Of a stretch of 16,819 nt of DNA, positions 7,789 to 16,053 are shown piece by piece (within the stretch, counting starts at the first letter, position 1; each line of letters starts with the position of its first letter). Position numbers and translations under genes: made by a program. The stretch covers positions 1 through 16,819 of the forward strand of contig WELB01000252.1 in the NCBI GenBank assembly GCA_009602725.1, given 5' to 3'. The notes beneath the pieces are model-generated. The model had not been told where the DNA came from, did not search any database, and saw only the letters and a program-made list of their open reading frames with translations. This DNA comes from Spirogloea muscicola. Its lineage: Eukaryota > Streptophyta > Zygnematophyceae > Spirogloeales > Spirogloeaceae.

Positions 7789-9075
7789 GTGTCGCACGAG
7801 GCAGGTCACACGCCTCTCAGGCGTAGCGTTGATGCTTATGAGCATAGGCCTTACCGGACTGCGGTTAGGGTCTACGTTGCTCGCACCCCATTCCTGGGCA
7901 GCGTCCATGGTGGACATACTATGCTGTTTGAGGGGCTGGTTGCTACGGCACCAGCTAGGTTCCTCGTAGACTCAGGGGCCTCAGTGTCCTTCGTGAGCAG
8001 AGATTTGGTGTGCTCCGCTGGCTTGCATTTGCAAGCAGACGGTCTATCTAGAGTGACATTGGCCGATGGCCACCCCACCAATGTGCTGGGTTTGTGCTCA
8101 ATTCCAATTTGCATTCAGCAATATAAAGCCGAGGTGCTTTGCTACGCAATTGCGTTGTCCGTCGCCTTTGATGTCATATTCGGAGGTGACTGGCTTCGTG
8201 CCACATCAGCATGCCTTGACTATGAACGCCGAAATTGCACGGTACAACGTGGCGCACGGCGCCTTGTCCTATGCAAGCAGCTTCCCTGTGCACCGCCGCT
8301 GGCGGCAGGGGCTTCCATTCTGCTGTCCGCCATGCAGATGAAGCGACTAACTCACAAGAACACTGTCCAGATGGCATTTCTTGTGATGGTGGCGTTCAAT
8401 GATGACGAGTCCAAGCCGGACTTGTGTGTGAATGCTGCGGATTCACATGGCGGGTCCTTGATAAGCTGCTATGAGTTTGCGGACGTGTTTCCCAACTCTC
8501 TTCCGGACGGTCTACCTCCTCACCGAGGTGTAGCTCATACAATCCCATTGCAGCCAGGCGCTCAACCGCCTTACCGTCCCATGTACCGGCTCAGCCCTCT
8601 CGAATTTCGAGAGATGCAATCCCAGGTCGAGGACCTGCTGGCGAAGGGCTACATTGAGCCCTCTCAGTCGCCATACGGAGCACCCATTCTCTTTGTCAAA
8701 TTTGTCAAAAAGAAGGATGGCACTCTACGGATGTGCATCGATTATCGGACTTTGAATAAGCTTACAATCAAGAACCGGTATCCATTGCCTCGAATAGATG
8801 ATCTGTTCGATTGGCTCGCAGGGGCTACGGTGTCTAGCTCCCTGGACCTGGCAAGTGGGTATCATCAAATTCGAATCACGCCTGCAGATGTTCCGAAGTC
8901 AGCATTTCGTACGCCGCTTGGACATTTTCAATTCAAAGTGCTGAGCTTTGGTTTAACCAATGCACCAGCGACTTTCCAGGCGGTGATGGCGAGGGCCTTG
9001 CTCTACCATTTTGTGCTGCTTTACTTGGATGACATCCTGGTGTTCAGCAAAACACCTGAGGATCACGAAGCACCT
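7789..9075 (+). pseudogene. pol, protease and reverse transcriptase part
   Basis: The aspartic protease has its catalytic DSGAS at 7969-7983 within [16 protein letters not shown], and the usual hydrophobic ending DVIFGGDWL. It would cut the polyprotein. A linker with [18 protein letters not shown] leads into the [49 protein letters not shown] (motif A Asp), [20 protein letters not shown] and YLDDILVFS (9022-9045, motif C). All catalytic residues expected in Ty3 RT are present. The frame is lost near 9070 by an indel and continues in the next feature. The first ATG of the open frame (7789) is probably not a true start, since pol is normally made as a gag-pol fusion. Confidence 0.88.
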
Positions 9076-9560
9076 GCGCCGAGTGCTGCAGCTGCTGCGT
9101 GACAATCACTTGTACGTAAAGCGGTCCAAGTGCGCATTTAACCAGCCGGAATTGACATACCTCGGGCATGTCGTGGGCAAGGACGGAATACGTGTTGAGC
9201 CCAAGAAGACTTCGGTCGTACGGGATTGGCCTGTGCCAAAGAGGGTCCCTGCATTGCGCTCCTTTCTGGGCTTTGCAAACTACTTTCGAAAGTTCCTACA
9301 AGGCTATGAAAAATTGGCACTTCCTCTTACGAAGTTGACTCGTAAGGACGTACCTTGGAAATGGTCGTCCAAATGCCAGAGTGCATTTGAGGGAATCCAG
9401 CACGCGCTCACGTCTCCGCCTGTGCTGGCCTTTCCTCGTGAAGGCGTGCCATATGAGCTTGTCTGCGATGCCTCTTTGACCGGCATTGGTGCCGTGCTCT
9501 TGCAAGAGGGTCACCCGTTAGCGTTTGAGAGTCGGCTGCTGATACCTGCAGAGCGGCAAC
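9076..9560 (+). pseudogene. pol, RT thumb and start of RNase H
   Basis: This continues pol in a different frame from the preceding part. It holds the RT thumb ([48 protein letters not shown]) and the start of RNase H (YELVCDASLTGIGAVLLQE, with the first catalytic Asp). Around 9555 another indel moves the frame. RNase H would remove the RNA strand after copying. Confidence 0.87.
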
Positions 9561-10774
9561 TACACTATGGGCGAGCAGAAATTGCTGGCTGTGGTGCACG
9601 CCTTACGTGTCTGGCGTTGCTACCTGGAAGGTGTGGCATTTAAGGTTGCCACGGATCATTGCCCGTTGAAATATTTCCACACACAGCAGCATTTGACTAG
9701 GCGTCAAGCTCTATGGTCGGAGTGCATTGCACAATTCGATTTCCAGTGGGTTTATCGCCCTGGACGTCTTAATGTTGCGGACCCTGTGAGTCGCAACATT
9801 AGTAACGCTGCTGCGTTGGCCACCTTGAATGCTTCTGGAGTGCGGGCTGCTGGATTGCGTCCGACTCGTCGAGCTTCTGAGCTACCCACGGCAGACCTCT
9901 CAGAGCTCTATGTCCGTATCCGTCAAGGTTATGGCACCGACCCGTGGTTTGCTGCGGCCGCCAACGTGAGCACCCTTACTGATGACAAACGCTTCTGGTG
10001 GCAAGGCGACGCTATTGTGGTCCCGGACTGCAATGCCTTGCGCACTGACATGATGCAGGAGCTGCATGACCCGCCTTACAGTGGTCATCTGGGAGTGGGC
10101 AAAACCCAAAAGGCTGTGCGACGCCTCTCTTGGTGGCAGGGTTTTTCAGCCCAGGTGCGCGCTTTTGTGGTCAGTTGTGCCACATGCCAGCGTAGTAAGG
10201 CACTTTTTGGCAAGCCTGCCGGATGTCTTCAGCCCTTGCAGATTCCGGAGCGGATTGGTCTGATGTCCGTGTGGATTTCATCACACGATTGCCTAAGACG
10301 CGGACGGCTAAGATGCCATTGTCGTCTTTGTGGATCGCTTGAGTAAAATGGTGCATTTTGCTCCCACAACTACGCGGGTTTCGGCAAAGGCATCTTTGTG
10401 GATAAGGTGTGGAGATTGCATGGAGTACCTGAGAGGTTGGTCTTGGACCGCGATCCTCGCGGTCACTTCTGGAAGGAAGTTTGTAAGATTCTTGGCACGA
10501 AACAAGCTATGTCCACAGCCTTTCATCCCCAAACTGATGGCCAAATTGAGCGAATGAATCGAGTTCTCGAGGACATGTTGAGGCACTTCGTGAACCCCAG
10601 CCAGACTGACTGGGACGAATATCTGGCTCCGGCTGAATATGCTGTGAATATTCAATGCCTATCATGCGTCCACGAGGAGACTCCATTCTTCCTCAACTAT
10701 AGTCAGCATCCCCGAGCTCCACTTCAGGTGGGGAGGCCGGAATGGGTTCCGGCCGCGGTAGCCTTTACTGGGAC
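9561..10774 (+). pseudogene. pol, RNase H end and integrase core
   Basis: RNase H continues with EQKLLAVVHALRVWRCYL and ATDHCPLKYF. The linker YRPGRLNVADPVSR follows. The integrase zinc domain is HDPPYSGHLG...CATCQRSK (about 10063-10200). The integrase catalytic core has its Asp codons at 10274-10276 (VDFI) and 10446-10448 (LVLDRDP) and Glu at 10548-10550 (HPQTDGQIERMNR), so the DDE triad is intact in sequence. Three indels, near 10254, 10312 and 10392, break the core into four frames. The last piece runs into the family B solo LTR at 10775, and the part after the insert (from 11517) is in the matching frame. Confidence 0.87.
10770..10774. repeat. Target site duplication, left, of LTR B
   Basis: GGGAC directly before the solo LTR start TGTAACG. 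The identical pentamer follows the LTR end at 11517-11521. Confidence 0.9.
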
Positions 10775-11516
10775 TGTAACGTCCCCCCGTTTGTAAGAGC
10801 CAAGCGGTTCCGGTAAGCGCGCTTCACGCGCACCACGCGCCGCCACTCACGCGCGCCACGCGCCACTCACGTGCGGCACGCGCCAGTCCCTTGGACTTGT
10901 ATCCCATTCGTCAGGCTCGCGCCACGCGCAGCCCGCAGTACGCGCGGCACGACCCCTTGTATCCTCATTGTGCGGGTCCGCTCTTCCAGGGGCCGGACCT
11001 TGGGGGCTACCCGCGCCAGTCATATCCCCACTGTACTGGTCCGCTTCTTCGTGAGCCGGACCTTGGGGCTACCCTCGTCACACCTCCGGGGAGGGTGGCA
11101 GGTGGAACGCTACAAGTAGTAGTAGGCCGAGGCCAGACTCTTCAGTCGAGCCAGTGACGCCCAGAGAGAGGCATAGCCCTGCTTGCCTGCTGCCGCAGCC
11201 GCCGCCCCAGCTCTGCTGCTGCCGTCTGCTGCCCAGCCCGTCGCCGCAGCCCGTCGCTGCGAACATTGCCGGCTCTCCGTAAGTGCCACGGTTGCGCCCC
11301 ATCTGGGGCCAGCTACTAATCCTTGAACCTCTGTACAGTCGCCGCCTTCTGGCGGCGCCTCAGGGTAGACTTCCGCTGTGCTATGTGATGCACTTGAGTA
11401 CACCGTGTGCATTGGCGATCCACTCTGTAGGGGGGTAGTTCCTAAACCCCCCAAGGTTCGAACTCAATCAGGACGTACTAACCCCTAACTGCATGTATAG
11501 GGATCAGGACGTCACA
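10775..11516 (+). mobile_element. Solo LTR, family B, inside integrase
   Basis: A 742-base LTR starts TGTAACGTCC and ends GGACGTCACA, with perfect GGGAC duplications on both sides. Its left third is a run of CACGCGCC-type repeats and two copies, about 70 bases apart, of a GGTCCGCTCTTC...GCCGGACCTTGGGG(G)CTACCC block. The right part has the landmarks shared with families A and C: GGGGAGGGTGGCAG, a weak TATA-like CTACAAGTAG, a CTGCCGC tract, the GTCGCCGCC-TTCT-GGCGGCGCC hairpin with TCAGGG, and GGTTCGAACTCAATCAGGAC. No internal region remains, which points to recombination between the two LTRs of a full element. Confidence 0.92.
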
Positions 11517-11521
11517 GGGAC
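11517..11521. repeat. Target site duplication, right, of LTR B
   Basis: GGGAC directly after the LTR end GTCACA, identical to 10770-10774. Confidence 0.9.
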
Positions 11522-12080
11522 TCTCTTGGAGGCTCAGAGACGAGCTCGGCAATTCTTGGAAATTGCTCAGAGTCGCCAGAAGGCTTATGCTGACAAACAT
11601 CGGAAGGACGTGTCCTTCGATGTTGGTGCACAAGTGCTGCTTAGCAAAAAGCACTTATTCTTGCGGGCTGTGGGTACGCGCAAGTTGCTGCCCAAGTGGG
11701 TTGGACCATTTGCAGTAGTACGCCTTGTGGGCAGGGTGTCCTACGAGCTCAAGACACCAGTGCATTGGAAGGTACATAACGTCTTCTATGTGTCTCAGCT
11801 GAGGGCCTTCCTTTCGGATGGTCGTGTCCAACCGCCCCCACCTCCCCTACTGATCGAGGATGATCTTGAGTTTGAGGTGGAAGAGATCTTGTCTCATAGG
11901 GACAAGCCTCGAGGGCGTAAGACCCGTGAGTATCTGGTGAAGTGGAACGGGTATGGGCCTGAGCACAACACGTGGGAGCCTGCGGCCAATTTAGCTAATT
12001 GTCCGGATGCTCTCAGGGAATACCTGGCCAAGGTTGGTAATGCTCCTAGGCTTGGTCGAGGCAGCAACCGTCAGGTGTAA
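11517..12080 (+). pseudogene. pol, integrase C-terminus with chromodomain
   Basis: The start GTLLEAQRRARQ is in the frame that matches the integrase piece before the solo LTR. It holds the integrase C-terminal GPY/F-type module (LPKWVGPFAVVRLVGRVSYE, about 11688-11750), then VHNVFYVSQLRAFL and a Pro-rich linker. The chromodomain at about 11868-12045 has FEVEEILSHR, TREYLVKWNGYGPEHNTWEP and CPDALREYL. Its aromatic positions (F of FEVE, W of VKW, W of NTWEP) are those that bind methylated histone tails in chromodomains. In chromoviruses this domain steers integration, often towards heterochromatin. TAA at 12078 ends pol. The ATG at 11493 lies in the LTR and is not a real start. Confidence 0.9.
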
Positions 12081-12114
12081 AATCTGTCGGTTGTTTCCCG
12101 AGGACGTGAACACC

Positions 12115-12128
12115 AGAGTGGGGAGGTA
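12115..12128 (+). promoter_or_regulatory. Polypurine tract
   Basis: AGAGTGGGGAGGTA lies immediately before the 3' LTR start TGTAATG. It is the place where the plus-strand primer of LTR elements is expected. It is mostly purine, with two T interruptions. Confidence 0.75.
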
Positions 12129-12676
12129 TGTAATGAAACAGCCGTCTGGTCAAGCCACATGGCTCTGTTGGCATTACATGACCGACTATTTGGGCCAGGT
12201 GACCCGCCAGCTGGCGGGCTGGCTGGCCGGGCAAGTGGCCCGCCCGGGTGCGGGCCCCGCCTGTCCCGGAATATCCCTCGCCAGGATCCGCCCGTTCAAG
12301 GGAGGATCTTTGGGCCTGCCGCAAGGCGGGCCTTGGGGGCGAACCTGCTCACACCCCTGGAGGGGGGGTGGCACGGGGGAGCACTAAGGAGCCTCAGGGG
12401 CTGAGGCTCATGAATCAGTTCGAGCCCGGGAAGCCTTGGAGCAGCCTTGCCGCTGCTCGCTGCCACAGCCGCCGCCGCACTGCGTTGCGGGGCCTGCTGC
12501 GCCGGCCTGCGCCAAGGAGGTGGAGTCGCCGTCAAGGCGGCGCCACAGGGCCTGTCTTCCGCTGCGCTATGCGCTAGTGCTTCCTTGTGTAGTGGGTTGG
12601 CCCCTAAGCCCCCTATGCTCGAACCCAATAAGGATTGCTCTCTCTAACTGCGTGTTTAGGGCGCAGGTTCCTTACA
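12129..12676 (+). mobile_element. Main element 3' LTR, complete (548 bases)
   Basis: It starts TGTAATGAAACAGCC, ends TTCCTTACA, and has TG...CA ends. The first 50 bases form an inverted repeat (TGTAATG with CATTACA, AACAG with CTGTT). U3 holds GCCCGCC-type palindromic blocks. The promoter region has ACACCCCTGGAGGGGGGGTGGCAC and a degenerate TATA (GCACTAAGGA). Downstream are the CTGCTGC/GCCGC tract, the hairpin GTCGCCGTCAAGGCGGCGCC, and the AACCCAATAAGGA block near the end. It matches 4950-5120 and, less closely, 6626-7212. Confidence 0.9.
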
Positions 12677-12829
12677 GGCAGTGCCTCAGGGTCGGACTTC
12701 CGCTGCGCCATGTGCACGTATGTGCATTGGCGTTCTCCTGTATTACGGTTGTCCACTACGCACCCTATGTTCGAACCGAAACTAGGACGTTCTGACCCTA
12801 ATTGTGTGTATAGGGACAGGGACGTCACA
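12677..12829 (+). mobile_element. Fragment of a family B LTR, 3' end
   Basis: From GCCTCAGGG onwards it follows the last part of the 10775-11516 LTR: ACTTCCGCTG, TGTGCATTGGCG, TATGTTCGAACC, GGACGTTCTGACCC, TGTGTATAGGGA and the end GACGTCACA. It begins exactly where the 3' LTR of family A ends, so family A was probably inserted into, or recombined with, a family B LTR. No PBS follows. Confidence 0.75.
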
Positions 12830-12898
12830 GCAGCAGCCCCTGCAGATTTTGGGCCCACTGGGTCCGCAACATTGAGCCTTCCAGGGCGGTACTCCCAC

Positions 12899-12926
12899 TT
12901 GAATGAGAATGATGGCTCTCATTCAG
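12899..12926. repeat. Perfect 8-bp hairpin
   Basis: GAATGAGA-ATGATGGC-TCTCATTC at 12901-12924, with one further T-A pair outside. It lies in about 110 bases (12830-12940) in which I recognise nothing else. No known role. Confidence 0.5.
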
Positions 12927-12940
12927 CTCACCGAGCTTGC

Positions 12941-13575
12941 CGCCTTGTCAGTTGCTGTGGGGTGTGGAAGTACTTAACGGGCAATGATCCGTGACTACTG
13001 TGAAGTCCACACCTTCCAGGTAGCAACGCCAACCACGTATGGCGTGCACCACAGCCAGCAGTTCTTGCTCACTTCGTAATTTCAGGACGGACTCGTCACA
13101 CGACGTCTCAACACAAGGTACGCGGACTCGACCGCTTGCTTGTGAAGCAGCTTCTTCGTCTGCGTGGTAACAGCAGAGTCGAAGATCCAGCCGGCTAAAT
13201 GGTCTGCTCATTGCGAAGGACAAGGCGCCGAGCGCCACGATGTACAGTGCAATCAGGATGCTCAAAGTCAAGGCATGCTGATGTGGCACCGAGCCAATCA
13301 ACCTCATTGCAGAGGACAAGGCGCCGTGCGCCACGTTGTACAGTGCAAGTAATGACGTCCAAAGTAAACGCATGATGATGTGGCACCGAGCCAATCATTA
13401 TCCAAAATCACAACTGAGGTTCCAGCCAGCTCAATGGCTTAGCAAGACACTGCGGCCTTGTATTTTGAGTGCAGATTGGGACCATACACAAATCCAGCAC
13501 ATCGGTGGATGGGCCATTTGCTAATGTCACGCGCTCCAAAGCCGTGGAATCCACGTCCAAGCTATAGAAACTATT
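12941..13575 (-). pseudogene. pol remnant: protease joined to RNase H
   Basis: Reading leftwards on the minus strand, the 13440-13575 part contains VTLANGPSTDVLDLCMVPIC, which parallels the main protease [20 protein letters not shown]. It is followed by a duplicated segment matching ATSACLD...[13 protein letters not shown]. It then jumps to RNase H at 12950-13080 (EQELLAVVHAIRGWRCYLEG, VVTDHCPL). The linker, the RT and the start of RNase H are missing between them, so a large internal deletion has occurred. Frames change several times. No protease active-site motif remains in this piece. Confidence 0.8.
13207..13399 (-). repeat. Tandem duplication of a 96-bp pol segment
   Basis: Units 13207-13302 and 13303-13399 share CTCATTGC, GAGGACAAGGCGCCG-like, GTACAGTGCAA and TGATGTGGCACCGAGCCAATCA. 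The main element has this segment once, near 8190-8285, so the duplication is specific to this remnant. The copies differ by a number of substitutions and a one-base indel, so it is not recent. Confidence 0.8.
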
Positions 13576-13576
13576 T

Positions 13577-13911
13577 GGGCGTGGCAAGCGTCCCTGCAAG
13601 AGGCAGGCAGATCTGCAGAGGCAGAGCGGGTCAGGAAGCGGTTCAGTCCTAAGGAGGGCTCGAACTCTCGTCCCCACGGCGGCTTCCAAAAGCCACGCGT
13701 GGCAGGTGCTGCCCCGCGAGTGGAAGGAGGTGGTGGCTGCTATCGCTGCGGCACATCAAATCAAGGACTGCCTGGAGGTAGGTCCATCTTCCTCGAGGCC
13801 ACGTCCACAGCGGCCGATGGGCCGGGACAAGGGCAACTTCAAGGGCACGCAAGCGCGGCGTGACTGATCAAGCTCCGCTGGGGATGTCGCTGTTGTGCTC
13901 GCACGAGGCGA
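13577..13911 (+). pseudogene. gag zinc-knuckle remnant, second copy
   Basis: It parallels 7245-7480 of the main element: AAGCGTCCC...GGAGGCAGGC, KEGSNSRPHGGFQKPRV against QGSNARPQGGFSKPRV, GGCYRCG for the first half of the knuckle, and MGRDKG. The second half of the knuckle is lost (the frame runs into TSNQGLPG), so His and the last Cys are absent. About 230 bases between the knuckle and the protease are missing compared with the main element. It sits head to head with the minus-strand remnant ending at 13575. Confidence 0.75.
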
Positions 13912-14478
13912 GACTTAGGCTGCAACGAACTTACACAGGTGGAACATCAATATCATGGGAAAGATAGCTGGAGGGTATTGAGGAGGCCAACCACCTCACC
14001 AGTCGGGCGAAGGACGACGTGCGACATTGGAGAAAGCGCAAACCTGAATAACGGCGCGCGACGCTGATGAGGGAACAATCTGGAATTCCAGCGCGCGACG
14101 GCGGCAACGCCACAATTTGGAATCTGGACTTCTAGTGTCAGAACTCAACTAGCATTATCATTGGGCGCGGGTCCCCGCAATCGGCGGCGACTCCAGCGGC
14201 GGAGGCGGCGGCCACGGGTGGATATTTTGTGAGGGCTTGTAGCAAGTGGCCGGGCGCCTAATAATCCCATGAGGCCGGAGGCAGGGCTCCGCGAAACCTC
14301 GACGGGTACTTTAAGGGGAGAAGCAGCCTGGACTGCCCCCACCCCCAGACGCTTGTATTCTGTATTGTTTCATCTCAATCGTCGGCTTATTGTCTTGTTT
14401 TGACCCATTGATCATTTGGCTCCGACCTTTGCTTGCGACACCAACGCCTCGTCCTTAGGGCTTGACGATCCTCATTTC
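13912..14478. other. Unidentified insertion in the second pol copy, possibly LTR-like
   Basis: The match to the main element stops at GCACGAGGCGA and resumes at CACACGGGCTC, so about 570 bases were inserted. There is no coding signal. A TGTCAGAAC at 14135 and TTGCGACA near 14440 could be LTR ends. Between them lie a TATA-like GGTACTTTAAGGGGAGAAG and a T-rich tract (CTTGTATTCTGTATTG). I found no matching target duplication for those ends. The first part (13912-14134) has repeated GCGCGCGACG. Confidence 0.4.
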
Positions 14479-15036
14479 TCACACGGGCTCCTTAGGCGTA
14501 GTGTTGATGCCACTCCGCTCAGGCTTTACCCGACAGAGGTCAGGGTATTTGTCGCTCGAACCCCAAACCTTGGTAGCGGTGTCCATGGGGGACACACGAT
14601 GCTTTTAGAGGGGCTGCTTGCTGAGGCACCGGCCAGGATCCTCATGGACTCAGGGGCCTCAGTGTCCTTCGTCCATAGGAATCTGGTGTGTTCCGCTGGC
14701 TTGCATTTGCAAGCAGATGGTCTGCCTAGAGTGACATTGGCCGATGGCCACCCAACCAATGTGCTGGGCCTGTGCAAGGTTCCCATTCGCATCCAGCAAC
14801 ACAAAGCCGCGGTGCCTTGTTATGCCATTGCGTTGACTGGCGCATTCGATGTGATATTGGGCGATGACTGCTTTGTGCCACATCTGCATGCCTTGCTTTG
14901 AACGCCAAACTTGCACCATGGCGCACGGCGCTTTGTCCTTAGCAAGAAGCTTCCCTGTGCACCGCCGCTGGCGGCAGGGGCTTCCATTGTGCTGTCCGCC
15001 ATGCACATGAAGCGATCAATTCACAATGACATTTCG
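14479..15036 (+). pseudogene. Protease remnant, second copy
   Basis: This is a retropepsin-type protease closely parallel to 7820-8350 of the main element: [29 protein letters not shown] with the catalytic Asp at 14647-14649, [20 protein letters not shown] and GAFDVILGDDCF. The active-site motif is intact. A one-base indel near 14895 gives a TGA at 14899. After it, [22 protein letters not shown] continues in another frame. Homology stops near 15036, before the RT. Confidence 0.85.
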
Positions 15037-15248
15037 TGCCGGGGTCATAAGACACTGGAGGCCAGGCAGCCCTTGCTCTTCTCAACACCTTTGGGCTCGC
15101 CCAGTCCGGTCGCTCCCAGTCGCCGCCGCCGCGGTCGCCGCCGCTGTCGCCGCCGCCGTCGCCACGCCATGGCTGGCGCGGCTTTCTTATACCTTCGAGG
15201 TGGATCTAATCTGATTGACAAGGAAAGTGGCTCTTTCAAAGGGGGCAA
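15037..15248. other. Unassigned sequence with a GTCGCCGCC repeat
   Basis: Between the protease remnant and LINE-like copy 2. Bases 15117-15172 are an imperfect 9-mer repeat of the GTCGCCGCC type. TTCTTATACC near 15184 is TATA-like. No coding signal is convincing. The last part may be the end of the LINE 3' tail. Confidence 0.4.
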
Positions 15249-15268
15249 GGGCTGTGAACAGCCAGCCC
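15249..15268 (-). repeat. Conserved 3' hairpin of LINE-like copy 2
   Basis: The plus strand reads GGGCTGTGAACAGCCAGCCC. It is identical over all 20 bases to 16034-16053. It can pair GGCTG with CAGCC around TGAA. It lies in the 3' tail of the minus-strand copy. Confidence 0.75.
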
Positions 15269-15990
15269 GAAAAGTATTGACAAGGGCCGATGGGGCCAAC
15301 GGCGCTTTCTCATAGCTTGACTGGTAGGATAGTTCACTTGGGGCCAATTAACAATTGGTCGGTAAGTCGCAAATTAGCCTCGTCTTGGCTTCGCATTGGC
15401 AACATTCTGACCCTAGACATCCATACACCCGCGACACGTACCCCTCAGCCGCAACCGACCGACCAGGTGTGATTTTGCCCTTAGTAACCTCTTGGTGAGG
15501 AGCCGCAAACCAGAAAGACTAACAGGGGAAAGGCAGTCCCCCTGACGAAAGCCAGAGGCTGCAGCTAGAGCACGGCCAGCACGCAGATGCAAGGCGTGGC
15601 CCATTGACCGCTGGAGTGATATGGATAGGCGCATATGAAAGACCCGAATTAGCGGAGCCAGCAGCGTGGAAGCCGGCCTGCTCAAGTCGCCTGCGGGGCA
15701 CAGCGCGTCGAGCAAGCCGGGGCCAACAGGTCGAGCCACTGTGACCCACAAGCCCCACGCACATTGACGGCCAGGGGGACGAACTCGTCTCCTTCTGGAT
15801 GGTCTGCGTACTTCGCCGCTTTGCCTGGAGCAGCGTTCGCCACTGAATGTCCAGCCTTCGTGGCAGAAGTGCGCCTTCTGCAGGATAGGCATGATGGACG
15901 TGTTCTCTAGCGCCACAAGGTACCCAGCCTCCAGGAGAATGCCGAACATGGCAAGAACATAGGCAAACAGCACATAGACAGATGTACATC
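15269..15990 (-). pseudogene. LINE-like copy 2, endonuclease-like C-terminus
   Basis: It starts within the segment after the knuckle (LLEAGYLVALENTSIMP, against MEAGYKVAVENTSITP in copy 1). About 160 bases carrying the R-x-D part are missing. It then has GKAAKYADHPEGD in another frame, the K-x-x-K-Y motif. The C-terminus, MRLSISLQRSMGHALHLRAG and RALAAASGF, parallels copies 1 and 3. The stop shared by copies 1 and 3 (LTRGY) has been lost by an indel. It is 5'-truncated, as is typical for target-primed elements. Confidence 0.75.
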
Positions 15991-16033
15991 ACCTGCTGCT
16001 AAGCTCATCCGCTGAGTAACCAGAAGGGGCCGA

Positions 16034-16053
16034 GGGCTGTGAACAGCCAGCCC
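16034..16053 (-). repeat. Conserved 3' hairpin of LINE-like copy 3
   Basis: Identical 20-mer to 15249-15268. It lies about 170 bases past the stop codon of copy 3 on the minus strand and about 45 bases before the 5' end of copy 2. Confidence 0.75.

Larger units (their letters stand above)
4950..12676 (+). mobile_element. Ty3/gypsy chromodomain LTR retrotransposon, family A, defective
   Basis: The gene order is 5' LTR, PBS, gag, zinc knuckle, protease, RT, RNase H, integrase, chromodomain, polypurine tract, 3' LTR, which is the chromovirus branch of Ty3/gypsy. The 5' LTR keeps only about its last 170 bases. Over about 140 comparable bases the two LTRs differ by roughly three substitutions and one indel, so the insertion is fairly recent. 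The body is interrupted by a related solo LTR (6626-7212) and a family B solo LTR (10775-11516). Without them it would be about 6.4 kb. It also has an in-frame TGA at 7291, stops at 7690 and 7759, and indels near 9070, 9555, 10254, 10312 and 10392. Target duplication cannot be tested because the 5' LTR start is lost. Confidence 0.88.

Noticed and set aside
11440-11475. GGTTCGAACTC as a pol III B box or tRNA
   Set aside because: The word recurs in all LTR families, but there is no A box or cloverleaf at the right distance.
15117-15172. GTCGCCGCC repeat as a CRISPR-like or regulatory array
   Set aside because: Short imperfect 9-mers without spacers, simple repeat expansion.
15346-15361. CCAATTAACAATTGG palindrome as a binding site
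   Set aside because: A single 15-base palindrome in LINE tail-like sequence, not repeated elsewhere in the window.
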